64,000 bases of DNA, taken from Girardinichthys multiradiatus (taxonomy: Eukaryota; Chordata; Actinopteri; Cyprinodontiformes; Goodeidae). The stretch covers positions 4,981,163-5,045,162 of the forward strand of contig NC_061811.1 of the NCBI RefSeq assembly GCF_021462225.1, written 5' to 3'. Made by a program: the position numbers and the translations under genes. Of the stretch, positions 48,873 to 60,781 are shown piece after piece; the stretch's first letter is position 1; every line of letters starts with the position of its first letter. Under the pieces are notes generated by a model that saw only the letters and a list, made by a program, of their open reading frames with translations, was not told the DNA's origin and did not search any database.

Positions 48873-49471
48873 CAGTGGTTGGACAATGAAACTGAAACAC
48901 CTGTCATTTTAGTGTGGGAGGTTTCATGGCTAAATTGGACCAGCCTGGTAACCAGTCTTCATTGATTGCACATTGCACCAGTAAGAGCAGAGTGTGAAGG
49001 GTCAATTAGCAGGGTAAGAGCACAGTTTTGCTCAAAATATTGAAATGCACACAACATTATGGGTGACATACCAGAGTTCAAAAGAGGACAAATTGTTGGT
49101 GCACGTCTTGCTGATGCATCTGTGACCAAGACAGCAAGTCTTTGTGATGTATCAAGAGCCACGGTATCCAGGGTAATGTCAGCATACCACCAAGAAGGAC
49201 GAACCACATCCAACAGGATTAACTGTGGACGCAAGAGGAAGCTGTCTGAAAGGGATGTTTGGGTGCTAACCCGGATTGTATCCAAAAAACATAAAACCAC
49301 GACTGCCCAAATCACGGCAGAATTAAATGTGCACCTCAACTGTGCAGGACTTGTAGATGTCATTCCCAAGACAAATTGACGCTGTATTGGCCGCAAAAGG
49401 AGGCCCTACACCATACTAATAAATAATTGTGGTCTAAAACCAGGTGTTTCAGTTTTATTGTCCAACCCCTG
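48873..49471 (+). mobile_element. DD36E element copy 3, internally deleted (599 bp)
   Basis: TIRs CAGTGGTTGGACAATGAAAC (one change) and its partner, with TA on both sides (48871-48872, 49472-49473). Relative to copy 1, 671 bp are missing from the catalytic half; both deletion edges carry ACT, of which one copy remains. A non-autonomous derivative that still has both ends and the DNA-binding region. Confidence 0.92.
49059..49379 (+). CDS. DNA-binding-domain-only transposase derivative
   Basis: 106 codons without interruption, from the family's ATG (MGDIPEFKRGQIVG) through the helix-turn-helix (residues 20-45) and the GRKRKLS hinge (57-63) to about residue 95, where the deletion junction shifts the frame and adds a 12-residue tail (AGLVDVIPKTN). 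It lacks all three catalytic residues, so it cannot move DNA, but it keeps the whole first DNA-binding half and part of the second. Proteins of this form could bind the family's TIRs and compete with active transposase. Expression is not shown by the sequence; the frame may be open only because the copy is young. Confidence 0.6.
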   Translation: MGDIPEFKRGQIVGARLADASVTKTASLCDVSRATVSRVMSAYHQEGRTTSNRINCGRKRKLSERDVWVLTRIVSKKHKTTTAQITAELNVHLNCAGLVDVIPKTN

Positions 49472-49833
49472 TAACTGACAGAGATGTAACCAGAAAACAG
49501 CGCGTCACTCTGCTATGACCCTAGTCAATACAATATTCAAAACCGAGCACATGCCACTTATAAAAAATGTTAATAAATTCAGAATTGAAAAAACATTGTT
49601 GCCCTTTTACATTGTTTTTGCATATTTTGTGATCCTATTAGAAACCATCTTCTTGGTTTGTAGAACACAGTGGAATACATGTTTTGTTTCCTGAAATAAA
49701 TGAGGCTGATTGTGAAAACTGTATCAGCATAATCACAATTATTTCAAATAAACCTTGATCATACAAATAAACGCAAATTGAATTTCTTGATGCATTACTG
49801 TAAGACTTTTACAGTTGTAGTCACAGTGCTTTC

Positions 49834-50374
49834 TGTCACAATCCACCTGTTAGATTTTGAGTTTGAGTTCTATCTGTTTTCTTTGCACTGCCATGTTTTT
49901 CAGTCATTACTATTTCAGTTCCTTTCATTAGACTCTTGGATTCCTGTGCTGGAGGTGTAGTTATATGTTCCTCCCTGTTTATGTTCTTTCGTTAGTTTCA
50001 TTGTTTACCTATTGTGTTCACTTAGATGTTTTGTTGTTTTCTCGGATTCCTGCTCATCTGTGTTGATCAGCCTCCCTCCATCAGTTGCACTGCATTCCTT
50101 GTCACCAGCTGTCTCATATTCCTCCCGATTAGTTGCCTAAGTTCATTGCTGCATTCTCCTTCTTACCTCAGTATTTATTCTCTCTGGTTTTCTATTTTCA
50201 CCACTGGATCTTACTGTTTGTTACCTATAGCTCCATGTCTGACTCCATGTCTCCTGTGTTCCATACACCAACTCTGTTTGTAACTTTCCTTATTAAAAGA
50301 AGATTCAACTTACCATGCTGCTCCCACGCTCTGGTCTGCATGTTGGTCCAACCAAAACCGTCCAAAATATGACA
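49834..50374 (+). mobile_element. Solo LTR
   Basis: 541 bp starting TGTCACAATCC and ending AAATATGACA, flanked by CTTTC (49829-49833) and TTTTC (50375-50379), a 5-bp duplication with one change. Contains a 'tccttattaaaag' polyadenylation-like region at 50287-50299. Related to the repeat at 18545-18885. No internal part nearby. Confidence 0.65.
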
Positions 50375-51252
50375 TTTTCCTGTGCATAAAGCCTGCCTGC
50401 AAAGCACTGAGAAGATAAGATTTTATTAAGAGAGAGTACATTTGTTCATAAGCCAATTTTTCAATGATGTTTTGCCAAAAAAATATTTTATAGTAAAAAA
50501 TGAAGACAGTTCTGATGGAAAAGGGAGCTGTAGTTCTAATTGTAGGAATAAGTAAGTGCCTCCAGAATAAAAAGGTTGGGCACCAGGGGTTAAATATGAA
50601 TACCTAATTAATCAATGGAATATTGAGAAGACTTGAAATATTTGGCCGGCACAGCACTACATCCACCCAACTAAATTCTGACGAATAGGAAACATTGCTT
50701 TCTGTCTAAACAGTGAGAAAATCTGGTAAAAAGTGTAGAGTGAAAAGCTGTCCTCTCGACAACATTTATCGATGTCTAAATGCGTTTCAAATTAGGTTTA
50801 GCCATTGACTTCCTACATTTTTGTTTAGGTAAATTTGGACGTCACATTTGGGCTTTTTCAGTATGGGATTTTCAGTATTTTCATATTTTCCATGTTAAAA
50901 ACAATGGCTAAAAATAGCCAAAAACAGTCATAAATAAAGATTATAGCTTTATTGCCTTTATATCAACAGACCATCTGAAGTTTCAACTTCATGCCAACAA
51001 AGACCTATCACGGGGTCCTCCCTCACTGTAGCAGATGAAATGATCATATGGTGAGCATAATGAATATGCTGTGATGAAAGGTTTAAATCATAAAATAAAA
51101 CATAGGTCTCTTGCCACAAAATGTCAGCTCTGGATGTTTAAACACTCCTGTGCCTACATATTTAACTTTATATCAACAGACAGATGCTACAGCAGTTCCT
51201 CTGTAGCCTGTTACAGATGGGTAGAGCAGGCATCTTTGGCTAGTTATCAGTT
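50375..51252. other. No gene recognised
   Basis: A 15-bp direct repeat 'tttatatcaacagac' occurs at about 50958 and 51169; otherwise nothing supported. Confidence 0.5.
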
Positions 51253-51830
51253 TATTGGAAGAAAACCTGTTGGAGTCTGCAAGAGACCTGAGACTGGGAC
51301 AGAGATTTATCTTCCAACAAGACAATGATCCAAATCATAAAGCCAAATCTACAATGCAATGGTTCACAAATAAACGTATCCAGGTGTTGGAATGGCCAAG
51401 TCAAAGTCCACACCTGAATCCAATTGAGAATCTGTGGAAAGAGCTGAAGACTGCTGTTCACGAACGCTCTCCATCCAACCTCACTGAGCTCCAGCTGTTT
51501 TGCAAGAAAGAATGGGCAAGAATTTCAGTCTCTCGATGTGCAAAACTGATAGAGACAAACCCCAAGAGACTTGCAGCTGTAATTGCAGCAAAGGGTGGCG
51601 CTACAAAGTATTAATGCAAGGGGGCTGAATAATATTATACGCCCCACTTTTCAGTTTTTTATTTGTTAAAAAAGATTGACACATCCAATAAATTTTGTTC
51701 CACTTCATGATTATGTCCCACTTGTTGATTCTTCACAAAAAATTAGAATTTTATATCTTTATGTTTGAAGCCTGAAATGTGGCAAGAGGTTGACCAATTT
51801 AAGGGGGCCGAGTACTTTCACAAGGCACTG
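51253..51830 (+). mobile_element. Passport-like Tc1 element, 3' half
   Basis: Ends in a clean terminus ('gggggccgagtactttcacaaggcactg') followed by TA at 51831-51832. Matches the fish Tc1 family I know as Passport/PPTN over the second half of the transposase gene and the long 3' inverted-repeat region. The 5' half and 5' terminus are missing; sequence left of 51253 is unrelated. Confidence 0.8.
51255..51614 (+). pseudogene. Tc1 transposase, C-terminal 119 codons intact
   Basis: Begins in the middle of the catalytic core (LRLGQRFIFQQDNDPNHKAK) and runs to a natural TAA after GGATKY. The second catalytic Asp (QQDNDP) and the Glu (NPIENLW) are present with the normal 34-residue spacing; the first Asp and the DNA-binding domains are absent. 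The Met used as start is an internal residue (equivalent to the LEENL segment). No stops, so it is better preserved than the other Tc1 remnants. Confidence 0.8.
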
Positions 51831-51832
51831 TA

Positions 51833-54800
51833 TCTAGATGTGCCCTTAACGGAGGAAACCCTGCAAACCATTGGAACAATAACCATCTGGAACATTTCTG
51901 ATTGATGATGCGCACATTCACACACAGGCCATGATGATGTCTCTTCCTTGGATCAACTGAAAGAGATAAAACTCATTTCAGTGCTGGATGCATGAGCACT
52001 GTTTGGCAGCCAGATGGGATGAAATAACGGGACAGCCCTTAATCTGGTCAGCTCTCATTCATCCTGTGTGCGCAAATCCACAAAATATTCAAATTTGTAA
52101 ATGCCAGATTTTATCACAAGCATTGTTTGTTTAATTGTGGAACTTGTCATTGGAGGATTTCTGTTCCCAAATCTGCACCAGTTGCCAATTAATGTGACCA
52201 TCAGGAATTCAGAGATCATCACTGTTCTACATCATAGGCCAAAGTAAACCACTAATAAAACAAAGCAAAACAAAAGGGCCATTCTGCACTGTTGCTATAT
52301 GTGTGAAAACAAGAAATTGCATGGATGCACAAACAGCTGAAGCTTGGATTTTCTTTATGCCAAGTCAACGAGTTGTCAATTTACATTACCTTTATGCTAG
52401 ACATTCTATCATATCTTCTGTTTGTTGCTGTTAAAAAGCTTTCCATGACTTTTACAATCTTCTGCAATGAGAACCTTTTTGTGGAACAGGAACTTCTTCA
52501 AGCACAGTCCCAAATGTTTTAGGAAGCATTAGAGAGATGGAAAATACATTCAACCATAAGTTTAGGATAATATGCAAATCATCAATATTACTAATTGCTG
52601 AGAGGAATGATTGCTGTAATTATGTTGACTCTCTGACGAGTCCACCTGTTGGCTTCACGCTGAAAACAATTTTCCACTCGATGAAACATGGCGTATGTAA
52701 ACTCTTGTGAAATGTAAAACCAGGGGATGGTCTGCCACGCTCTGTCAGCTGCAGCCTACAATTATGCAGCGATAACTTGAATATTCATCTAGGGAAAAAA
52801 CATATTTACTCCTGTAAAACCTATTATACGTTTCTATTACTATTAATATTTTTGCCCAATGCCCGGTCCTTAAATGAAGAACCAAAGCTGTTGGTCTTTA
52901 ATTTATTACATTTTCAAGGCTGTAGAAAATATAAAAAGTTGATATGTATAATAAGTGTGAAGCATCATTTCCAGGTAAAGATAAAATAAGAGTTTTATAC
53001 ATCTGCTCTGCTCCTCACTTCAAAGACATGTCCTGAAATTCAGGCGGAAAGGTATTGATCCAATCCCTCACCGCATTGGGAATTGATAACTGGACACTTC
53101 AGAAAGCCCTTTTATGTTTTCCTTTCACTTTGAAGCTTTCCATCTTTTCAGGGCATGTTGTTCTATGCAAGACACTCTTGAATGCTTTAAACCCCTTCCT
53201 ACTTGGTTTCACAAAGCTTCTTCAGGATCCTAGTTGTAAATATAAATGTAAATTAATGTTGGACATGACAAAGGACACCTTCCTTTCATTGCAGATGAAG
53301 CTGAACAGTTTTCCGGCCAGGATTGGGTCAGGTGTACTGGAATGAGAGCCCTGGCATCTCCGTCTCCTCCTTTTATTGTCCTTCGCTCCTTGCCAAACCA
53401 TCATTCTCAATACCCCAGAGGGGCCCCTGTAACCCTCAACATCTGTCGTACTTTACCACTCTGTTGGTAGAGTCGGCTAGTATGACAGGCATGCTGCAGC
53501 TCCGTGGAGGCTGCAGAAACTGCTTCCAGACATCTCAAAGTGCTGTCATCTGTAATTTTGTGTTTTCACTCTTTCAATTTATGTGTCTGCAATTTACTTC
53601 AACTAATCACAGGTGTGTTTGCTAAGACAAAAACACATGCAAAAAAACTAAAGGCGGGACTGCCTTGAAGAGAAATGTTTAGAATTTGAAATTCAAGCTG
53701 TTGTGGAAAAGCTGTTATTTTCAAGCACTGTTTTTTGTTGCAAAATGACAAAGTTATCAACGCTTGTAGAAAACCAATTGCAGGTCTACTTAAATCACTT
53801 TGTTGCTCTGCCCTGTTAAGAAAATCAGCCAAAAAGAAGTAGAAAGGGAAACACCCTGACTAGACAAGTAGCACTGAAGTGCCACGTACGACATCACAAA
53901 CAAGATGCTGTAAATTTCTGAAGGATGTTTCAAGCAGTTACATTATTTCTATATAGGAACTATACCACTCCTCCCATGTTTATAAGGTATAGGTTCCCAC
54001 TGTCTGGAGAGAAAGATACATCCGCTCTGTAACTTGACAAGCGGGAGCAGTAAAGGAAAGACAGAAAGAGAAAAAACCCAAAGTTTAGAGGCTGGGAGAG
54101 ACAGATGGAAAAAGAGAATGTGCAGAAGGATTAGAGGGAAACCAAACCACTGCCGCCTAGTTAGTGGGTCTGGGGTGATTGCATGAGGGAAACCTGGGAG
54201 CTCCATTTACATTGTAGCTGCAGAATAAAAAGCAAAGCAGCTTTGGCTTGTCAGTTTTCTGACTAGCATCATAAACCAGGAGATGCCCATGACTGCTTGT
54301 TCTACTTCAACGCAGCTCACTACCTGCCAGCCTCATCCTTCTCCTACCCAAAGAGAGAAAAACGGACAAACACACATGCACCACATTTCTAAGGCGTGTT
54401 TGTGTTTCTGTTTGTGAGCATTTGTTCCGAATCAGGCACCTGATGTCTTTCAGGAGAATGGACTTTACCAATGAGCCCGCCTGGATTGTCATATGTCTGG
54501 ATGCAAAACAATACCCATCACACCAAATTGATAAAAAGGAAAAGAAAGTCGGAACTTTGAACTTTACTGTTTAGTGTGCTTCCCTGTTCCTTATTACACT
54601 CAAAAATCCCAGCAAGTAGCCAAATGAATATCCCTCTGCTGATCAAATCTTCTTGGGAACAAATGTTCTCTTCTTTTTAGTTGAAATTGGAATTCACTGC
54701 CAGTTAAATTGGACCCTCTCGCCACACTGCTGTCATATCCCATAGTAGGTGTAATCAAAGTAATTATAACAACACACAGGTGTTCGGTGCTACACATCAC

Positions 54801-55014
54801 TGAACATCGAACTCATCAGTGATCAGAAACTGAAAAAATATCACAGGAAAAAGAAAACTCATTCAAATCCAATGTCATTACAGCCTCTTTATCAACAGGC
54901 ATGGCTGCACAAACAGCAGTTGACAGCTGGTGCTGCGTGTGGACCTTTTACACTATGTATATTTACCTTGTTTTCATTTTCACTCAGAGAAATCTAAAGT
55001 AGGGGTTTTATGTG
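51833..55014. other. No gene recognised
   Basis: About 3.2 kb without a repeat family. 51880-52060 and 52580-52770 look like unique, mixed-composition DNA that could be regulatory. Short frames show no domain. Confidence 0.4.
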
Positions 55015-56250
55015 AAAGGCAAACACAAAGTACTGCATGACTGTACTGAAACACCTTTTATTTTTTTACAATTAAAAATCTGAAAAGTGTGGTTTGCATT
55101 TATTTTAACACCCCCTTTTCCCTGACACCCCTAATCAAAATCAAGTACATCCAATTGACTTTACCTAATTGGTAAACAGACTCATCCTGTGTGTAATCTA
55201 ATCTAAATGTAACTCCAGTTATTTTGGGCAGGATTTAAAGGTTTGTTAGAGACCTTTGGAGAACAAATAGCACCATAAACACATCAGAAATGGCAGGGAG
55301 AAGGTTGTGGAGAAGTTAAAGGCAAGGTTAGGTTGTACAACAATATCCCAAGCTTTGAACATCTCACAGAGCTCTGTTGAATCCATCATCTGAACATGGA
55401 AATGTGGTGTCCACTTCAACTGACAGGCCAGGGAAGGATATTACTAATCAGAGAAGCAGCCAAGAGGACCATGTGAAGAGTGGAGGAGCTGTAGAGATCC
55501 ACAGGGTTGGTGGAAAGAATTTCTTTACAAGACAACTGTTTTTTTGTGCACACCACAAATCTGGCCTTTACTTTAAAATGGACAAAAACCTCAACTGAAT
55601 AGACCTATCAACTGGCAGCCACATGCCATGTAGGAGGCACAGCTGAAAAAGGTGCTATGGTCAAATGAGACAAAAATAAATTATCTGACCTTCATACAAA
55701 AGCTTTTTGTGGTCAAAAACTAACAAAGCACAGCAACCTCAACACACCCATGGGGAAACATGATGGTGAGACCATCATGCTGTGGGGATGCTTTTCTTCA
55801 GGACAGAGAGGGAAGCTGGTCAGAGTTGATGAATAATGGATGGAGCTAAATCCAGGCCAATCCTGGAAGAACACCTATTGGAGGCTGCAAAATACTTCAG
55901 ACTGGGGTGAAGGTTCACCTTCCAGCGGGATTTAAAAACTGATGTTTGTAGCTGCTGTCCAACCAATCTCACAGATAGAGCTTTTTTGCATGGAGGATTC
56001 TGGAAAATGCTTTTGTTTCTAGATTGCACAACTTTACCAGGGGCGGGGGGTCACAGATTGAATATAAATGCATGACACACTTCAAATTGTTTTGTATTTA
56101 GTTTTCTTTTGAAAGGCCTGTATCATTTTCTTCCCATTTCACAACAATGCATTATTTGGTGTAGGTCTATCACATAAAATCCCAATCAAAACATCGGAGT
56201 TTGTGATTGTCAAAATCAAAAAATATTTTAGTATCAAGGCATTGTAGCTT
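55015..56250 (+). mobile_element. Tc1-like transposon, full-span but decayed
   Basis: 5' terminal region at 55020-55130, transposase start near 55290 with 'aatatcccaagctttgaac' (55341-55359) and 'acagagctctgttgaatcca' (55367-55386), the central GGD-like 'tgctgtggggatgcttttct' (55777-55796), 'ccttccagcgggatttaaa' at 55917-55935, and the 3' terminal region at 56060-56240 ('ggtctatcacataaaatccc'). A block including the catalytic Glu region is replaced by unrelated sequence near 55936-56040. Multiple frameshifts. Confidence 0.8.
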
Positions 56251-57256
56251 ACATTTCTTGTTATTTTTGCTACATCAGACCAGACATGATGATGCATGTA
56301 GTCACAAAAAAATCCCCATCTGCATCTTTAAAGTCTCATCTGGTGAAGAAAAAGAAAAAAAACCAAACAAAGCGAGAAGGTAATAGGACCGGGTAAAAGA
56401 GGACAGAGCGCAGGAGAAGAAAAAAGATGGCGCAATTACCAAGAGTGTAGTCTGAGGGATCAACTTGACTTCAAAGAGGGTGGGCCCCGCGTCCCATGTT
56501 CAGCACAGCCCCGAGTAATAGAGTTGTGAGAGTAGGTAAACATGAGGAGATCACAAGACTGTTAATAGCAGCCAGATCTGAAGAGGTCTCCACCTTGTGT
56601 CTTCTTGCTGCTGAGATCCTCAGTCAAGCTCTTGCCTGGAAGGAAGAGACTTACCCTTCACTCTCTGCTACTTACAGAGCGTGGATCTGTGTGTGCATGA
56701 GCTCACGAGCATTATCCCAACAACTGTTTTTTCTTAGCAAAAATTGAAGGCCCACAGCTGTACACTGAGACCAAAACCAACAGCTGCCATGCAAACCATT
56801 CAAATCTGTTCATGTTTATTCAACAAAATATATGCTTAAAATGATCATACAGCAGTTTTGTTTGTTTTAATGCTTAAACAGTGCAAATACACTTTGTGTT
56901 AATGCCAAGAAATTTATTATTCCTGCATGGAGCCAAATAAGAGATTTGATTTTTATTCTTTCACTTTTGAGATTAAAACATATCAGTCTAAAAGCCTCCA
57001 GTCCCAAAACATGCTGCACAAATCCAGAAAATGTCAACAGTATGTGAAGTGCATTTAACACCCTCTGATCTGTCATTGCTGGATAAATACGATAACAATG
57101 GCCATGATTACCAGGAGTTATCACTGGCCCTGCAGATGAACAGGATTAAACCCTTGGCATTATGCAATGTAAAGAGTGAATTGTTATTTTTATGAGAAGA
57201 ACAGAGTCATCCCACCCTGAGGAAAAACACCCCACCAGCATTTCTAGGCACTGCTA
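56251..57256. other. No gene recognised
   Basis: No supported feature. Confidence 0.5.
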
Positions 57257-58260
57257 CAGGGCCTTGTAAAAGTATTCACACCCCATGAACTGCTTTGCTT
57301 TTTTCTCACATTATAACTACCTTTAGATTTCATTGGGGTTTTATGTTATAGAACAACACAATGTAGTGCATATTTGTGAAATGGAAGTGTGGCATATTCA
57401 TCCAATCTGAGTGAATACTTTATGGAACCACCTTTCACTGAAGTTACAGCTGCAAGTCTATGCAAAATAAAGACTTGAATTTCTGCCCATTCTTGTTTAC
57501 AAATTAGATCAAATTCAGCCAGATTAGATGGCAAGCACCCGTGAACATCAATTTTAAAATATTGCATAGATGCTCATTTTGATTTCGGTCTAGACTTTGA
57601 CTGGCTCGTTCTAACATTTTGATATGCTTTGATCAAAACCGTTCTAGTGCAGGTCTGGCTGTATGTTTAAGGTTGTTGTTCAACTGGAAATTTTTGGTCC
57701 TGTATTTTCCTGTATCCATCTTACCAACAACCCTGACCAAGTTCCCTGTCCCTGTTAATGAAAAGGAACATAATGCTTGTTTGCTGCACTCCTTTACGTG
57801 GCTTGTAGAAAATTGCAATTGTGACTTTTTACGGCTTTCTTTGAACAATTCAAACATCTTTCCACTATTCTTTAAAGCCCTGAGTTGTGTAGTGTACTAC
57901 TAATAGATCTCTCACCTGAGATGTGAATCCCTGAGGCTCCTCCAGACCTCCATCTTGGTGCGTTTGCAGGTAATTGTCTCTCAGAAACCTCTGAGGCCTT
58001 CAGATCAGTTTTTATACTGGGATTAAATTACACAAGTGGACTTTACTAATTAGGTAACTTCTGAAGGCAACTGGATGTAATCAAATGGCTGAATGCAAAT
58101 GCAATCAACACTTTTTAGATTTTAAGTTGTCAACCATTTTAAAAAACCATGTTATGATTTGCCTTTCCTGTCATAATCGTACTTTTTGTTGCTTTATCAC
58201 ATTATATACTAATACTAATAAAATAGTATGTTTGTAACATGAAAATAAATAATTCCTTCA
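57257..58260 (-). mobile_element. Tc1-like transposon, full-span remnant
   Basis: Left end 'cagggccttgtaaaagtattcacacccc' follows a TA (57255-57256) and is the family's terminus. The minus strand then reads the C-terminus (57430-57560), the segment around the second Asp (57650-57690), and the 5' untranslated part near 58040-58080 ('acttctgaaggcaactgg'). An internal portion is missing near 57700-57760. No usable frame. Confidence 0.75.
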
Positions 58261-59639
58261 TAATTCACAGTGACTACTTTCAGGCAAATGACCAGAGTTC
58301 CAGTCCTAAAGTTGGGTCACTCTTACCTTGATAAAGTGCCATAGAACAAGACAGCGAGTTCCCCTCCTGCTGCTGGTGAGGTGGAGGGGGATTTTGCTGT
58401 ATGTGGCCCCTTGCTTTGACCTCCCCATGGTGAGGTGACCTAAAAAGGCTTTCCCTTGGGGGATCAATAAAGAATCACATTAACATACATGATTTATATC
58501 AAAGTAAATCTTGGATCAGCATGTCTTTTGCATTGCTAATTGTGTCTCAGAGCAGACTACTGAGGCATAGGATATGAATAGTCTTGCTGCTTATTTACAC
58601 CAAGGTTCAGAGACCATCATCTGGAAAGGCTGACATCTATTGGCAGGGATTTGGAACTGCAGGTGAGTGGATCTTGAAGGACCAGCAGGCAGACTCACAG
58701 CATTAGTGCCAAGAAGTAAACACTTAAAACAACATGAGGTGCAACAGTTACCAAGTCATGAACTTAAAAAAAAAAAAAAAAAGATGCCTGAGGCCAACCT
58801 CACAGCTGAGGCAGAATCACGATGAATGGATTAGTGTGCCTTGCAGCTCAGATGTCATCAGTTAAAAGAGTACACCCCTTCATGCTTGTTTGAAACTTAA
58901 TTCCCTGCTCTGTTCTTGAGCGCTAAACTCTCACCTCATTCTTAGCAGCCGAGTTTGACCTCTCTGCTAAAAGAAAAACTACTGCACTCTTTTCCTCCAA
59001 CTCCAGATGTTGCTTTTTATCTGAGATTCAACACAAAGTTTAGATCAGGGTAAACAAATGGTGATTATAGTTATAACTGCAAACACAATATTTCCGCCTG
59101 GCTTATCACAGGTCAGAGCAAACAGAGTTGATGATGGTGAATGGGGAGGAGAGGGGAGGGTGGGAAAAAAACGACCCAAAAAATGCAGCTTTTTCTCAGA
59201 GTGGTGAAACCGTTCAGAGTATAAACATACGCTAAATCCTTCTGCACACTTACACACACAAACACACTCATAACCCTGAGCCCTGACCTGCAGAAATGTG
59301 CGCTCTCTGTGGAGGAACATTTGGCGGCCAGCCTCTTACACCTCCTCCAACACAGGAACCTTATTGTGATAAAGCCCAGTCAATGTTTGCTGACACACGT
59401 TATCTGCAGTCCCCTTCTCTCCACAGGCCTCCATCACATCGAGCTGCCACTGCTCTTTACTGCGATTTTCAAAGCTATTTGTTTTTTTAAAATAAGCTGT
59501 CTACACTATGGCCACCTACCAAAGTGCTTAAAAATATTAATCAAAATGTTTTCATCAGAAACAGCTCTGCTTTGCTATGTTTTGTTTATTCCATATCGTT
59601 GGATAGGATGATAGAAGTAAGGTTTTGTCAGTGGTTGCT
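58261..59639. other. No gene recognised
   Basis: 58440-58480 ('cccttgggggatcaataaag') resembles a common fish retroposon tail. A-run at 58767-58784. Nothing else supported. Confidence 0.45.
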
Positions 59640-60020
59640 TGTTAGGGTTAATTAATGATTATATATGTTTTAACTTTAATAGAAGTGAAGCTTGCTGTTC
59701 AGAGTGATTATATCTTATATGTACAAGAGCTGCAAGATAGAGACAGGATGTTCTAGAACATTCTGTCGGTGCAGCTGTATCCAATCTTATGAGTGTGCAT
59801 CCCTCCCTTTAGTGGTTGGAGCATTTTGTAACCAGGGCGTTTTTTCTCTTATCTCTTATCAATAAAATGCAGAGGGAGCAGAGGCTGTTTTCAGAGTGTT
59901 GGTGGAGGATTGTAACTGAGCAGCCTCTGAAACACTCTCACCTGCAGGTTAAAATGAACTAACTTCTCTGTGTCTTTCTTTGTGCAGAATTGTGAAAGTG
60001 TTTGGTGTTTAAACCTAACA
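59640..60020 (+). repeat. Retroviral 5' LTR
   Basis: 381 bp with perfect 7-bp inverted ends TGTTAGG and CCTAACA. A poly(A)-signal-type AATAAA is at 59861-59866. AT-rich upstream half would be U3. Only one LTR is in view, so the borders rest on the inverted ends and the adjacent primer-binding site. Confidence 0.8.
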
Positions 60021-60024
60021 TAAA

Positions 60025-60041
60025 TGGTCCTTCGAGCCGGA
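60025..60041 (+). promoter_or_regulatory. Primer-binding site, tRNA-Tyr
   Basis: TGGTCCTTCGAGCCGGA is complementary over 17 bases to the 3' end of vertebrate tRNA-Tyr including CCA; the 18th base differs. It lies 4 bases after the LTR end, the right place for the minus-strand primer. tRNA-Tyr is an uncommon primer. Confidence 0.8.
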
Positions 60042-60068
60042 GACCAAGACGCTTGACGATCCCAGTGG

Positions 60069-60074
60069 GTGAGT
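60069..60074 (+). promoter_or_regulatory. Candidate splice donor in retroviral leader
   Basis: G|GTGAGT at 60069 is a near-consensus donor; a second candidate, A|GTGAGTA, is at 60087+100 (60187). Either could serve the spliced env message. Inference from consensus only. Confidence 0.4.
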
Positions 60075-60285
60075 GAGATTCCAGACAAATCTGTGGCCAC
60101 AGTACTAATACCCTTTCCGGGACTGGTCCCTCCCTGACAGGCTGGGGTCTGACGGCTGACGGTACTCCCGAGGACACAGAGAACCAGTGAGTAGGTCTTT
60201 CATTTAAAAGGAATGAGTGATGAAATGCAAATGACCTAAAATAGTACAGTATAGAGAAACCCTGACAATTCTAGACACTATCAGG

Positions 60286-60475
60286 TGAACTAAAATAGAC
60301 AGTTAAATTCCGCAGGAGGGTAGACTCCCTTAGTTGAAATAGACTAATTAAACTCTACACAGGACGGCGGAGTCCTCTGTTGAACTAAAATAGACAGTTA
60401 AATTCCGCAGGAGGGTAGACTCCCTTAGTTGAAATAGACTAATTAAACTCTACACAGGACGGCGGAGTCCTCTGT
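60286..60475 (+). repeat. 95-bp tandem duplication with four covarying hairpins
   Basis: 60286-60380 and 60381-60475 are identical. Each 95-bp unit is itself two diverged half-units of 49 and 46 bases that both start TGAA, share an AATAGAC...TTAAA core, and end with a hairpin. The first half-unit has stem GGAG/CTCC around GGTAGA (60315-60328), the second AGGAC/GTCCT around GGCGGA (60361-60376). The fourth stem base has changed on both sides (G-C versus C-G) and the loop keeps the form GG-Y-R-GA. The same two hairpins recur 95 bp downstream. Confidence 0.9.
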
Positions 60476-60781
60476 TATGTTTTTGTGAAAGTAATTACAG
60501 TAAGAGTAAAACGCGTAAAAAAGTGTGACTGAAAAACGTGTGGAAGAGTGAATGGAATCGTAATGACCATTAGGTCCTTACCTTTCATATAAACTGAAAA
60601 CAGATAGTAAATGGTGAGCCTTTGTGGATGCTTGTAGGCAAGAAAATCCCACCTGAACAGGGTTGAAGTGGATTTTACCACAACTGACTTCTTGATCACC
60701 ATCCTGTTTTCAAATACATAAATCCAGTATTTAGAATACACCAGGTATTAAAAAACATACTGGATCTAAATCTAGTTCAAA

